DNA of 56,027 nucleotides from Dethiobacter sp. (GTDB lineage: Bacteria > Bacillota > Dethiobacteria > Dethiobacterales > Dethiobacteraceae): assembly GCA_018333455.1 (NCBI GenBank), contig JAGXTN010000065.1, forward strand, positions 1-56,027, given 5' to 3'. A program made the position numbers and the translations under genes. Shown piece by piece: positions 1 through 6,571 of this stretch; the stretch's first letter is position 1; each line of letters opens with the position of its first letter. The notes below the pieces were generated by a model. The model made no database searches. It had not been told where the DNA came from and saw only the letters and a list, made by a program, of their open reading frames with translations.

Positions 1-24
1 GGGCTAGGGTGAGGGCTAGCTGAG

Positions 25-72
25 GCGCATTTTCATCCTTCTGATGGTGCCGCAAGCGGCATGGGGGTCTAC
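25..72 (-). repeat. Palindromic dispersed repeat, family R1, copy 1
   Basis: Read on the minus strand this begins GTAGAC, contains the perfect palindrome TGCCGC-TT-GCGGCA (48-61), and continues into an AGAAGGATGAAAA tail. Nearly the same stretch recurs at 55903-55950, with shorter relatives at 15697-15722 and 16478-16505. It abuts the broken end of the metalloprotease fragment at about 72. The sharing is visible directly; a role as a mobile or REP-like element is inference. Confidence 0.7.
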
Positions 73-241
73 AATTATATTTGTTTTTAAATTTATATAC
101 GACCTGGCTATAGACATAGAGATCATCTAGCCCGACTGCATGCCCAAATTCATGAGTAAATATTATCTGCCAGTCGTTAAAGCTTTGACTGTAAATTATA
201 TCAGCCCCCTCCCCCTTGTCAAGCATCTTCATCAAAGAATT
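71..241 (-). pseudogene. Fragment of a matrixin-like zinc metalloprotease
   Basis: An open minus-strand frame of 57 codons encodes a stretch beginning ADIIYS and holding the zinc-binding signature HEFGHAVGLDDLY (first His codon at 152-154). In metzincin proteases HExxHxxGxxD-type motifs supply the three zinc ligands; here His, His and a following Asp are present. Such proteins normally have an N-terminal signal and prodomain and about 40 or more residues after this point. Both are missing: the upstream side runs straight into hairpin repeat R2 (242-282) and the downstream side into repeat R1 (25-72). No ribosome site is evident. I read this as a dead central piece of a secreted protease gene. 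A TTGACA/TATAAT-like pair occurs inside the coding frame and is probably chance. Confidence 0.6.
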
Positions 242-282
242 ACCCTCTCCCATTGGGAGAGGGTAGGGTGAGGGCGGTTAAT
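242..282 (-). repeat. Hairpin repeat, family R2
   Basis: The stretch contains the inverted repeat CCCTCTCCC-ATT-GGGAGAGGG followed (plus strand) by TAGGGTGAGGGC. The GCCCTCACCCTA core recurs at 1-20, 15743-15758 and 33313-33326, and a shorter form at 21053-21063. It separates the symporter stop codon from the protease fragment and could act as a transcription-end hairpin, but there is no clear T-run. Confidence 0.55.
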
Positions 283-295
283 TTATTTTGACTCC

Positions 296-1888
296 TTAGG
301 CAACTTTTTTGAAAGTATCTTCCAGATGCTTTGCCATAGGCCGTTGAGTCAGCAGAGAGACGGCCACCAGTACAATGGTGGCAGCAGGGAGAGCATAAAT
401 GAGCGGTTCGATGTGCGTCCAGGGAAAGGGCAAAAGAGTTGTTCTTCCCAGGAGCCTAGAGACAAGGCCTACAGCTACTGCACCTTGCTCTTGCAAGAAG
501 ATATACCCAAAACCACTGACAATGCTCCCGGTGATTGTGCTGGCTAGTGCTCCGGCCTTGGTCGCGGCAGGCCAGTAGAGAGCAGCGACCAAGGTGGGCA
601 GAAAGGCTGCGGCACAGATGCCAAACCAGAAAGCGGTGGCACGGGCAATGATTCCCGGCGGCAAGATAAATGCTAAGGTTACGGCTGAGATGATGGAGAA
701 AAGAATCCCCAGCTTTGCCCAAAAACGGGTAGATGCCCCCGGGAGCAATTTATTGATCCCCAGGTTTTCCACTAAGTCCCGGGCAAAGGCTGTCCCTTGG
801 ACATGAATTAGGGAAGAAAGGGTGGAAATGGCAGCAGAAAGCAGTGTCAGCATAAAGAAGTAGAGAAACCATTCGGGCATAATCTGGGTGACAAAAATTG
901 GAATAATCCTGTCAATGTTGCCTTCCGCCACTTGGATGGCTATCTTGCCTTGGGTTTGGTAAAAGTAAAGATTGCTCAGCGGTCCGACAATAAATGCGGT
1001 GCCAGTCATAAAAAAGATGAAGATTCCGCCTACCAGAATTGCTTGATAGAGGGAGCGGGGCTGTTTGATTGTCATAAAGCGCATGGTTAGCTGCGGTTGA
1101 GCAAGGACACCAATGCCTACGCCTAAGACCATGGTGGAGATTACTGTCCACCAGATTCGTGAGCCAAAGGCAGGCATGGCTGTCCAGCCGCGGTGTCCCT
1201 GTTCTATTAGGGCGGCAGGCACAAGATTGCCGATAGCAGAAAGGCCGCTATGGCCAGGCACTACACCGCCAACAGCTCTGTAAGTAGCAAAAAGTAAGGT
1301 GGCCATCCCAAGCAGCATAACAACGGCAAAAAATGCATCGGTGTACATCACGCCCCTCAGGCCGCCCCTCATTACATAAACAGCGATGATCACAGCAAAC
1401 AGTAGTAGGCCGGTGGTGTAAGGAATGCCCAGCGCGTCGTGGAGAAAACGGCCGCCGCCAATGAGGATAGCGCCGGTGTATGCCGGCATTAAAAGAAAGA
1501 TAAGTAATCCCGCATATGCTGTCAGTGCGGAGGATTGATAACGGGCTCCTAGGAAAGAGGGAAATGTTTCGCTGCCAAGATTGCAGGACATGCGGCGGAT
1601 TCTAGGGCCAAACAGAGCAAAAGCTATAAAAATACCGACAACAATGGTTAGAACCGTGAGCCAAAGCAGGGAAAAACCAAATAGTCCGGCGGCACCGCCA
1701 AAACCGACGATCGCCGATGTGGAGATAAAGGCTGCCCCGTAAGACAGAGCCATGACCCAAGGATGCATACTGCGACCGGCCACAAGGAAATCACTGTCAG
1801 TTTTCGTTTTTCTGGAGCCTAAATACATTAATCCGGTCATAATGCCGAGGAAAATAATAACTACGGCGGAGAGAATGGGAATGTTCAT
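296..1888 (-). CDS. Sodium:solute symporter, SSS (PutP/PanF) family
   Basis: The 530-residue product is almost entirely hydrophobic, with about 13 membrane spans, matching the SSS family in size and layout. These carriers use the sodium gradient to import amino acids, pantothenate or organic acids. Family hallmarks visible are the N-terminal span followed by SDFLVAGRS, the FISTSAIVGFGGAAG segment of span 2, and the IISTLSS-like sodium-site segment (AAISTLSSLIHVQG) in a late span. The ATG is preceded by AGGAGGAAT. It lies six bases after a 38-residue membrane peptide and both are under the T-box leader at 2122-2395, so the substrate is probably an amino acid. The exact substrate cannot be read from the protein. 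Confidence 0.9.
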   Translation of the reverse strand: MNIPILSAVVIIFLGIMTGLMYLGSRKTKTDSDFLVAGRSMHPWVMALSYGAAFISTSAIVGFGGAAGLFGFSLLWLTVLTIVVGIFIAFALFGPRIRRMSCNLGSETFPSFLGARYQSSALTAYAGLLIFLLMPAYTGAILIGGGRFLHDALGIPYTTGLLLFAVIIAVYVMRGGLRGVMYTDAFFAVVMLLGMATLLFATYRAVGGVVPGHSGLSAIGNLVPAALIEQGHRGWTAMPAFGSRIWWTVISTMVLGVGIGVLAQPQLTMRFMTIKQPRSLYQAILVGGIFIFFMTGTAFIVGPLSNLYFYQTQGKIAIQVAEGNIDRIIPIFVTQIMPEWFLYFFMLTLLSAAISTLSSLIHVQGTAFARDLVENLGINKLLPGASTRFWAKLGILFSIISAVTLAFILPPGIIARATAFWFGICAAAFLPTLVAALYWPAATKAGALASTITGSIVSGFGYIFLQEQGAVAVGLVSRLLGRTTLLPFPWTHIEPLIYALPAATIVLVAVSLLTQRPMAKHLEDTFKKVA

Positions 1889-1894
1889 TATAGT

Positions 1895-2011
1895 TTATTC
1901 CTCCTCGTTTTCATAGTGCCAGTGAAAAGCGCCATAGATCACGCAGCCTACTGCTGAACCGATAGAGAGTAGCCATGCTGCTGAAATCCAAAGATCCTGC
2001 ATTCCTAACAT
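1895..2011 (-). CDS. Symporter small accessory protein (38 aa)
   Basis: This 38-codon gene starts with ATG behind an ideal GGAGGTG site and ends six bases before the symporter start. The product has a short polar start (MLGMQDLWIS), one membrane span (about residues 9-29), and a Glu-rich end (HWHYENEEE). Tiny single-span proteins encoded immediately upstream of SSS carriers are known in Firmicutes and are annotated as symporter small accessory proteins; their role is presumed to be assembly or activity of the carrier. The ribosome site, spacing and hydrophobicity are seen; the function is inferred from position and family. Confidence 0.8.
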   Translation of the reverse strand: MLGMQDLWISAAWLLSIGSAVGCVIYGAFHWHYENEEE

Positions 2012-2121
2012 TTGCTTTCACCTCCAAATTTTTTGGTAACTACTCGCCTTCTTGTTCTAAGCAGTTAGTAACATTAAACGGCCTGAGCTGTCACATTTAT
2101 GGGAATATTTTTCTGCGCAAT

Positions 2122-2395
2122 AAAAAAACTCACGTCCTTAAAGGACGAGAGAGTCTCCCGCGGTACCACCTTAGTTGAATGCTGATTAGCATTCCTGCTT
2201 GTTTCGGGTACGGAAACATATCGATACCCTATCCGGATAACGGTGGAAACCGCCGACGCCTACTATCGTTCAGCACGGAGCTCAAGGGCGAACCTCAATA
2301 ACTCGCAATCGCCAGGCTTCCACCACCCCCAGCTCGCTGAAGATCCGTTCGCTATCCAACTTCCCTGTCATCGCAAAAAGGGATGTGATTAATTG
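2122..2395 (-). promoter_or_regulatory. T-box riboswitch leader
   Basis: The minus strand carries the T-box AAGGTGGTACCGCG (2159-2172), the Stem I landmarks CAGCGAGC and GGTGGTGGAAGCC (about 2319-2340), and a terminator hairpin CTCTCGTCC-TTTA-GGACGTGAG followed by seven T (2122-2151). Uncharged tRNA binding would favour the antiterminator and allow transcription of the small accessory protein and symporter genes. The specifier codon is not resolved: TTC (2290-2292) and the overlapping GTT (2291-2293) are both possible. TTC is followed by the purine usually seen after specifiers. Confidence 0.92.
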
Positions 2396-2401
2396 CTTCT
2401 A

Positions 2402-2431
2402 ATTATAGTTAGCAATGGCCTGTTCTGTCAA
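2402..2431 (-). promoter_or_regulatory. Sigma-A promoter of the T-box transcript
   Basis: The perfect -35 TTGACA (2426-2431) and perfect -10 TATAAT (2402-2407) are separated by 18 bases on the minus strand, just upstream of the T-box Stem I. The -35 directly abuts the terminator of the upstream zinc-ribbon gene. Confidence 0.88.
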
Positions 2432-2475
2432 GAAAAAAATCAGGCGTTCCGATGAACGAAACAGCCTGATTTTAA
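2432..2475 (-). terminator. Rho-independent terminator after the zinc-ribbon gene
   Basis: On the minus strand AATCAGGC and GCCTGATT pair around an inner GTTTCG/CGGAAC stem, followed by a run of seven T. An A-tract on the other side may make it work in both directions. Confidence 0.85.
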
Positions 2476-2488
2476 TAGCTTTGCCAGT

Positions 2489-2779
2489 TTAGCGGTTTTG
2501 GAAACAGCTACGGCAGTATACCGGGCGATCAGATGTAGGGTTAAAGGGCACTTCTGTTCCTACTCCACAGGCAGAGCAAGTTACAGTATACATGCGGCGT
2601 TCGCCGCGTTCACTGCGATCCCCACCACCGCTGCTGCGCTGTCTGCGGTTGGAGCGGCAGGATGGGCAACGGGCAGGTTCATTTTCAAAACCCTTTTCTG
2701 CATAAAATTCCTGTTCCCCGACGGTAAAGATAAACTCTCCTTGGCAATCCCGGCATGCTAACGACTTATCACTGTACAT
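2489..2779 (-). CDS. Double zinc-ribbon protein
   Basis: The 96-residue protein has two Cys-pair modules. CRDC (about residues 9-12) with CPSC (38-41) forms a first ribbon; CSAC (69-72) with CRSC (89-92) forms a second, the CxxC-x16/17-CxxC arrangement found in small Firmicute zinc-ribbon proteins. The linker is basic and Gly/Arg/Ser-rich, suggesting nucleic-acid contact. The ATG follows GAGGAGGGTTTTAC. It is monocistronic, with its own promoter (2898-2927) and terminator (2432-2475). Family members are common, but their cellular role is not established, and nothing nearby narrows it. Confidence 0.82.
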   Translation of the reverse strand: MYSDKSLACRDCQGEFIFTVGEQEFYAEKGFENEPARCPSCRSNRRQRSSGGGDRSERGERRMYTVTCSACGVGTEVPFNPTSDRPVYCRSCFQNR

Positions 2780-2897
2780 GTAAAACCCTCCTCAGTTTTG
2801 GTTCCCCTGATTTTCTTCCAGTGGACTGAGATATCTAACCAACCAAACCAAAGGAGTATAGATTCCCTATCCCACGGAAAACAGTGGCACTTACAGT

Positions 2898-2927
2898 ATT
2901 ATATACTGAATATGCAGAAAAAATCAA
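2898..2927 (-). promoter_or_regulatory. Probable promoter of the zinc-ribbon gene
   Basis: On the minus strand TTGATT (2922-2927) and TATAAT (2898-2903) are 18 bases apart. The -10 sits inside the perfect dyad CAGTAT-TAT-ATACTG (2894-2908), which could be an operator. On the plus strand a separate TATAAT at 3025-3030, with no good -35, may serve pcrB. Otherwise the 330-base gap between the two divergent genes shows nothing further. Confidence 0.6.
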
Positions 2928-3111
2928 ATAAAAAAGACTTTATGTCATTTTTATGCTGGGAGAACAGTTTTTGAAAAAGGGTCAGCTCTGATTTTTTTTT
3001 GCGCCAGCACGTTTTTTAGTATATTATAATACTTGGAAGCAGTTAAACAGAAAGAATTTCAATAACGTCCATTATTGTCTATCATAGCTCTAAACAGTTT
3101 GGAGGGAAGTG

Positions 3112-3855
3112 ATGTTGTTGCATGTGCAAAAATATTTGGATGAAATCGTCATCAATCGCCCTGCACATTTGACGTTGATTGACCCTGCCAAGCAATCTTC
3201 GGAACGTGCCGCTGAAGTTGCGGCTACGGCAGATGAGTTAGGAACAGATGGTTTTTTGATTGGCGGTTCCAGCGGAATTTGCCAGGCTAATCTGTCGATG
3301 ACAGTCGATGCTGTAAAAGCTGTTAGTAAAAAGCCTGTAATCTTCTTTCCTGGGCAGGACAAAGCCTATAGTTTAAGTTTTGATGCGGTGCTTTTTATTT
3401 CACTCTTAAATTCCCGCAATGTTCGTTATGTAATTCGCTCTCAAGCGGAAAGCTCATTATTGTTAAAAAAATTGACTGTTGAGGCGTTGCCCACCGGTTA
3501 TCTGATTGTCTCTCCCGGGATGCGGGCGGGAGAAGTCGGCGAAGCAGATTTGCTGGATCGTGAAAACAACTGGGTCGCCGGCGGCTACGCTGCCGCGGCA
3601 GAAATCATGGGTCTGAAATACCTCTACTTGGAGTGCGGTAGCGGTTCCCCTGTTACAGTTCCTCCTGAAATGGTAAGAGCGGTGAAAAAAACGGTTGATC
3701 TGCCGGTGATTGTGGGTGGTGGCATTCGCACGGCTGCGGTTGCTAAGCAACTGGTGGAGGCGGGTGCCAATATCCTCGTGACAGGCAACGTGGTCGAGCG
3801 GCATGAATTTAAACAAAGGTTAGCCGAAATAATTATGGTGGTACAAAATGTATGA
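3112..3855 (+). CDS. pcrB: Heptaprenylglyceryl/geranylgeranylglyceryl phosphate synthase
   Basis: This TIM-barrel prenyltransferase joins a long polyprenyl diphosphate to sn-glycerol-1-phosphate, making an ether bond typical of archaeal lipids. Recognisable features are the N-terminal HLTLIDPAKQ (substrate/Mg region), the DGFLIGGSSG strand, YLYLECGSGSP, and the phosphate-binding IVGGGIRT and ANILVTGNVVE segments near the C terminus. The length (247 aa) fits PcrB. I chose ATG 3112 because GGAGG at 3101-3105 gives better spacing than the GTG three bases earlier. The stop overlaps the next start by four bases, and that gene is a YvoF-type acetyltransferase, the later step known from Bacillus. 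Bacterial PcrB usually uses heptaprenyl diphosphate, so that is the likelier substrate. Confidence 0.9.
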   Translation: MLLHVQKYLDEIVINRPAHLTLIDPAKQSSERAAEVAATADELGTDGFLIGGSSGICQANLSMTVDAVKAVSKKPVIFFPGQDKAYSLSFDAVLFISLLNSRNVRYVIRSQAESSLLLKKLTVEALPTGYLIVSPGMRAGEVGEADLLDRENNWVAGGYAAAAEIMGLKYLYLECGSGSPVTVPPEMVRAVKKTVDLPVIVGGGIRTAAVAKQLVEAGANILVTGNVVERHEFKQRLAEIIMVVQNV

Positions 3856-4346
3856 GAAGGGTTACAATTCATCAGGCGCCAGGCCCAAAGAATTCACTCT
3901 GTTACTGGACAAGCTATGTTAATCCGTTACGGGTTTGTCTGAACTTTACAATCATTTATCTCTGCCGTTTCATCCCTTTCTTAGGGCTGAAAAATAGTCT
4001 TTACAGAATCGTGGGTATAAAAATCGGCAAAAATGTTTCTGTGGGGCTAATGGCCATGTTCGATGTTTTTTTCCCGCAATTAATAACAGTCGGTGATAAC
4101 AGCGTAATCGGCTATAATACTACGGTGTTGGCTCATGAATTCTTAATCAGAGAGTGGAATACAGGAGAAGTTATTATCGGTCGGGACGTGATGATTGGTG
4201 CGAACACCACGATCATAGCCGGCGTGAGCATCGGCGACGCCGCAGTAGTTTCCGCCCATTCTCTGGTGAACCATGACGTATCTCCCCGCACCTTTGTCGG
4301 GGGTGTGCCTGCGCAGGTTATAAATAGAAATAGTAAACAAGAATAA
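3852..4346 (+). CDS. yvoF: YvoF-like hexapeptide acetyltransferase
   Basis: A 164-residue left-handed beta-helix acyltransferase: an N-terminal hydrophobic helix (about 24-45) is followed by hexapeptide repeats such as ITVGDNSVIGYNT, VIIGRDVMIGANT and VSIGDAAVVSAHS. The segment NTTVLAHEFLI and the FVGGVPAQ end resemble Bacillus subtilis YvoF as I remember it. YvoF acetylates the glycerol hydroxyls of heptaprenylglycerol, the dephosphorylated PcrB product. The ATGA overlap with pcrB implies translational coupling and the same pathway. No phosphatase gene lies beside them. A generic maltose- or sugar-acetyltransferase is the alternative, but the neighbour makes the lipid role more likely. Confidence 0.8.
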   Translation: MRRVTIHQAPGPKNSLCYWTSYVNPLRVCLNFTIIYLCRFIPFLGLKNSLYRIVGIKIGKNVSVGLMAMFDVFFPQLITVGDNSVIGYNTTVLAHEFLIREWNTGEVIIGRDVMIGANTTIIAGVSIGDAAVVSAHSLVNHDVSPRTFVGGVPAQVINRNSKQE

Positions 4347-4367
4347 TCAGCTTAAACTAGTTGTTGA

Positions 4368-4405
4368 AAAGCAAGCAAGCCTGCCCAAAAATGGGCAGGC
4401 TTGCT
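4368..4405 (+). terminator. Hairpin ending the pcrB-yvoF unit
   Basis: The long perfect inverted repeat CAAGCAAGCCTGCCC / GGGCAGGCTTGCTTG has a small A-rich loop. It lacks a strong T-run on the plus side but is the only hairpin directly after the yvoF stop. Confidence 0.6.
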
Positions 4406-4408
4406 TGT

Positions 4409-4572
4409 TGTGTAGGAAATTATATGATTTCCTACACAATGGGGGGTCGTAGGGGGGATTCACCCTTACGCTCGCGGGGTGCTCAGAGCCCGCAGGCTCG
4501 CCGAAGGGGCAGCAGCCCCTAGCGGACAAGAAAAACGCATCTTTGGATAAAGCGCGACGCGTTTTTCTTGTA
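4409..4572 (+). repeat. Five-hairpin structured repeat, copy A
   Basis: Five stems follow one another: GTAGGAAAT/ATTTCCTAC (about 4412-4436); a GTAGGGG-to-CCCTTAC stem (4449-4469); GAGCC/GGCTC (4485-4499); GGGGC/GCCCC (4506-4519); and CAAGAAAAACGC/GCGTTTTTCTTG (4527-4570). A second copy at 24205-24378 has the same order of stems with paired base changes. The last stem, with A-tract facing T-tract, could terminate transcription from either side, here between convergent genes. No reading frame is conserved between the copies. Confidence 0.75.
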
Positions 4573-4588
4573 AGTAGATTTGCTGTCT

Positions 4589-5110
4589 TTAGAGATAGAA
4601 AATTATTCCTGCGGTCGCAGCTAAAAGCAGGGCAAGCACAGGATGGATGCGCGTCAGCAACAGTAAGGCCATTGCCGTTGCAAAGAAGGTGGCGGATAGT
4701 ATGTCTACTACGGCTGATTCGGCAACAAAAATGGCGGCACTAGCTATCAGCGCCAGCACAGCGGGACGGAGGCCGTCTAAGCAAGCCTGAACCCAGCGGT
4801 TTTCATAAAAACGGCTTAACAGTGTGGCTGCAGCCACCATCAGCACTAAGGAAGGAGTCACCACCCCGGCTGTGGCAAATGCCGCACCCCAGAAGCCCCC
4901 TGCTTGGTAGCCAATGAAAGTTGCAGAATTTATGGCCACCGGACCAGGTGTCATCTCTGCGATAGCTAAGATGTTTAGAAATTCAGACAGTGTGAGCCAA
5001 GCACGGTTTTCAATGATTTCTTGCTGAATCAAAGGCAGCATTACATAGCCGCCGCCAATACTAAAGGCGCCAATTTTTAAAAAGGACAGATAAAGCTCTA
5101 CGATAATCAC
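4589..5110 (-). CDS. Chromate transporter family protein, half B
   Basis: The 173-residue protein is one half of a split CHR-family carrier. It has a typical start (FLKIGAFSIGGGYVMLPLIQ) and the conserved WLTLSEFLNILAIAEMTPGPVAINSATFIGY block, then about four further spans. In short-chain CHR systems two such proteins form an antiparallel heterodimer. Family members export chromate, but many in anaerobes probably move other anions. It overlaps its partner by four bases (ATGA), so the two are co-translated. The copper- or chromate-resistance context is absent, so the physiological substrate is unknown. Confidence 0.88.
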   Translation of the reverse strand: MIIVELYLSFLKIGAFSIGGGYVMLPLIQQEIIENRAWLTLSEFLNILAIAEMTPGPVAINSATFIGYQAGGFWGAAFATAGVVTPSLVLMVAAATLLSRFYENRWVQACLDGLRPAVLALIASAAIFVAESAVVDILSATFFATAMALLLLTRIHPVLALLLAATAGIIFYL

Positions 5111-5673
5111 GTTTGTTCACCTTTTTTCTCGCCATTATCGCCTAGGTATGCGAGCAGTAGGCCGCTGGCGGCTCCCAGCAAGATGATCACTACCGGGTGG
5201 ACATTAAAACCGGCAGAGAGCACTAGGAAACCCAAAATGTAGACGAGCTTCACCGGCTTTTTCAGTGTGGGCTTGCCTAATTTAATCATCGCGGCAATTA
5301 TCAGGGCGGCGATGGCAGGACGAATTCCGGCAAAGGCTGCTACTGCCGCAGGATGTTCGGCATAGTGGTTGAGAAATACGGCGATGGCTAAAATTACGAA
5401 AAAAGAAGGCAGAACCGAGCCTAGCAGTGCCGCCATCGCTCCCGGAAAACCGCGCAGTTTGCAGCCGATAAAAACAGCGGAATTTACAGCTACGGCCCCC
5501 GGCGAAGAATGAGCCACTGCCAAGACATTAATGAATTCATCCTCCTCCAACCAACGGTGGCGCAGTACTACTTCGCGGTGGATGATGGGCAGCATGGCAT
5601 AGCCGCCGCCGAAAGTGGTGGCTCCTATTAGAAAAAAAGTAAGAAAAAGCCGGACCTCCAGATGTTGTTTCAT
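5107..5673 (-). CDS. Chromate transporter family protein, half A
   Basis: This is the partner half (188 aa) of the split CHR carrier, with the parallel signature FFLIGATTFGGGYAMLPII and WLEEDEFINVLAVAHSSPGAVAVNSAVFIG, followed by hydrophobic spans and a charged tail. An in-frame ATG six codons upstream exists, but AAAGGAG lies at ideal distance from the ATG at 5673, which I use. The gene is transcribed divergently from cwlD across a short gap. Together the two halves should make one anion carrier in the cytoplasmic membrane. Confidence 0.87.
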   Translation of the reverse strand: MKQHLEVRLFLTFFLIGATTFGGGYAMLPIIHREVVLRHRWLEEDEFINVLAVAHSSPGAVAVNSAVFIGCKLRGFPGAMAALLGSVLPSFFVILAIAVFLNHYAEHPAAVAAFAGIRPAIAALIIAAMIKLGKPTLKKPVKLVYILGFLVLSAGFNVHPVVIILLGAASGLLLAYLGDNGEKKGEQT

Positions 5674-5739
5674 GGCAACTCCTTTGCTCATAAGCTGCTG
5701 TCCTCTGTCATATCTATCTAAAGATAAGGGGGAGTGTTA

Positions 5740-6465
5740 ATGCAGGTTATTGTTTTTGCTTTGCAAAAGACACGTCGAAAGCTGCTGCATATTTTGACGT
5801 TAGTTTCTTTTTTAGGGGCAGGTATCTTTTTGCTGACCTTCTTTGCTTGGCGTCAGGATGCTGCCGTGCACGTTCTGCGCCTTTCAGGGCATACGATCGT
5901 TCTTGACCCCGGGCATGGCGGGTATGACCCAGGTGTTCAACGAGATAAGCTGCAGGAAAAAGTGGTGGCGCTAAATATCGCGCTAGTTTTGCGCGACTAT
6001 TTGCAAGCCACCGGCGCTCGTGTAGTAATGACGCGTGAGACAGACCGGGATTTGCTTGTGCTGCCGACAGCTGGAGCTAAGAAGCAGCGGGATATGCAAA
6101 ACAGGTTGAAAATAATTACAGCTGCCGACCCCACTTTGTTAATCAGTATCCACGTAAATGCCGTCAGGGATTCCCGCTGGCACGGCTCCCAGGTTTTTTT
6201 TAAAAGCGGCTGCGAGGGAGCAAAGCTGTTAGCGGGAATGATTCAGGAAGAATTAAGCCGTATTCTAGCCAATACGAACCGTCAAGCTCAGCCTGGCGAT
6301 TATTTTATTTTAAACGAGGTGCAGACGCCTGCCGTCTTGGTGGAGACAGGATTTATTTCAAATCCGCAGGAGGCAGGACTGCTGAAGCAAGCGGAATACC
6401 AAGCCAAGTTGGCTTGGGCCATTTACTTGGCTGTGATAAAGTATGTTGAGCAGCTAACAACGTAA
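5740..6465 (+). CDS. cwlD: N-acetylmuramoyl-L-alanine amidase CwlD
   Basis: A 241-residue Amidase_3 enzyme with an N-terminal membrane anchor (about residues 16-36). Zinc-site landmarks are VLDPGHGGYDPG (first His), the Glu of LQEKVVALNIA, and SIHVNA (second His); the catalytic Glu is in VLVETGFISN. Its size and the single anchored domain match CwlD, which removes peptides from muramic acid so that PdaA can form muramic lactam in spore cortex. ATG 5740 fits the GGGGGAG site better than the in-frame GTG at 5734. A GerS/YdcC-like lipoprotein, a known CwlD partner in Clostridioides, is encoded at 26458. Confidence 0.88.
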   Translation: MQVIVFALQKTRRKLLHILTLVSFLGAGIFLLTFFAWRQDAAVHVLRLSGHTIVLDPGHGGYDPGVQRDKLQEKVVALNIALVLRDYLQATGARVVMTRETDRDLLVLPTAGAKKQRDMQNRLKIITAADPTLLISIHVNAVRDSRWHGSQVFFKSGCEGAKLLAGMIQEELSRILANTNRQAQPGDYFILNEVQTPAVLVETGFISNPQEAGLLKQAEYQAKLAWAIYLAVIKYVEQLTT

Positions 6466-6571
6466 CGGTAACATATATTCGTGCTTTTCTTTTTAAGTTC
6501 CTTTAAAATAGATGTAAGGAAGAAAATTTTGGGTAATGATAGTCAAAGAAAACTGATTGGAGTGAATTGCT

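Noticed and set aside
196-226. TTGACA/TATAAT pair on the minus strand inside the protease fragment
   Set aside because: It lies inside a coding-derived sequence and drives nothing recognisable.
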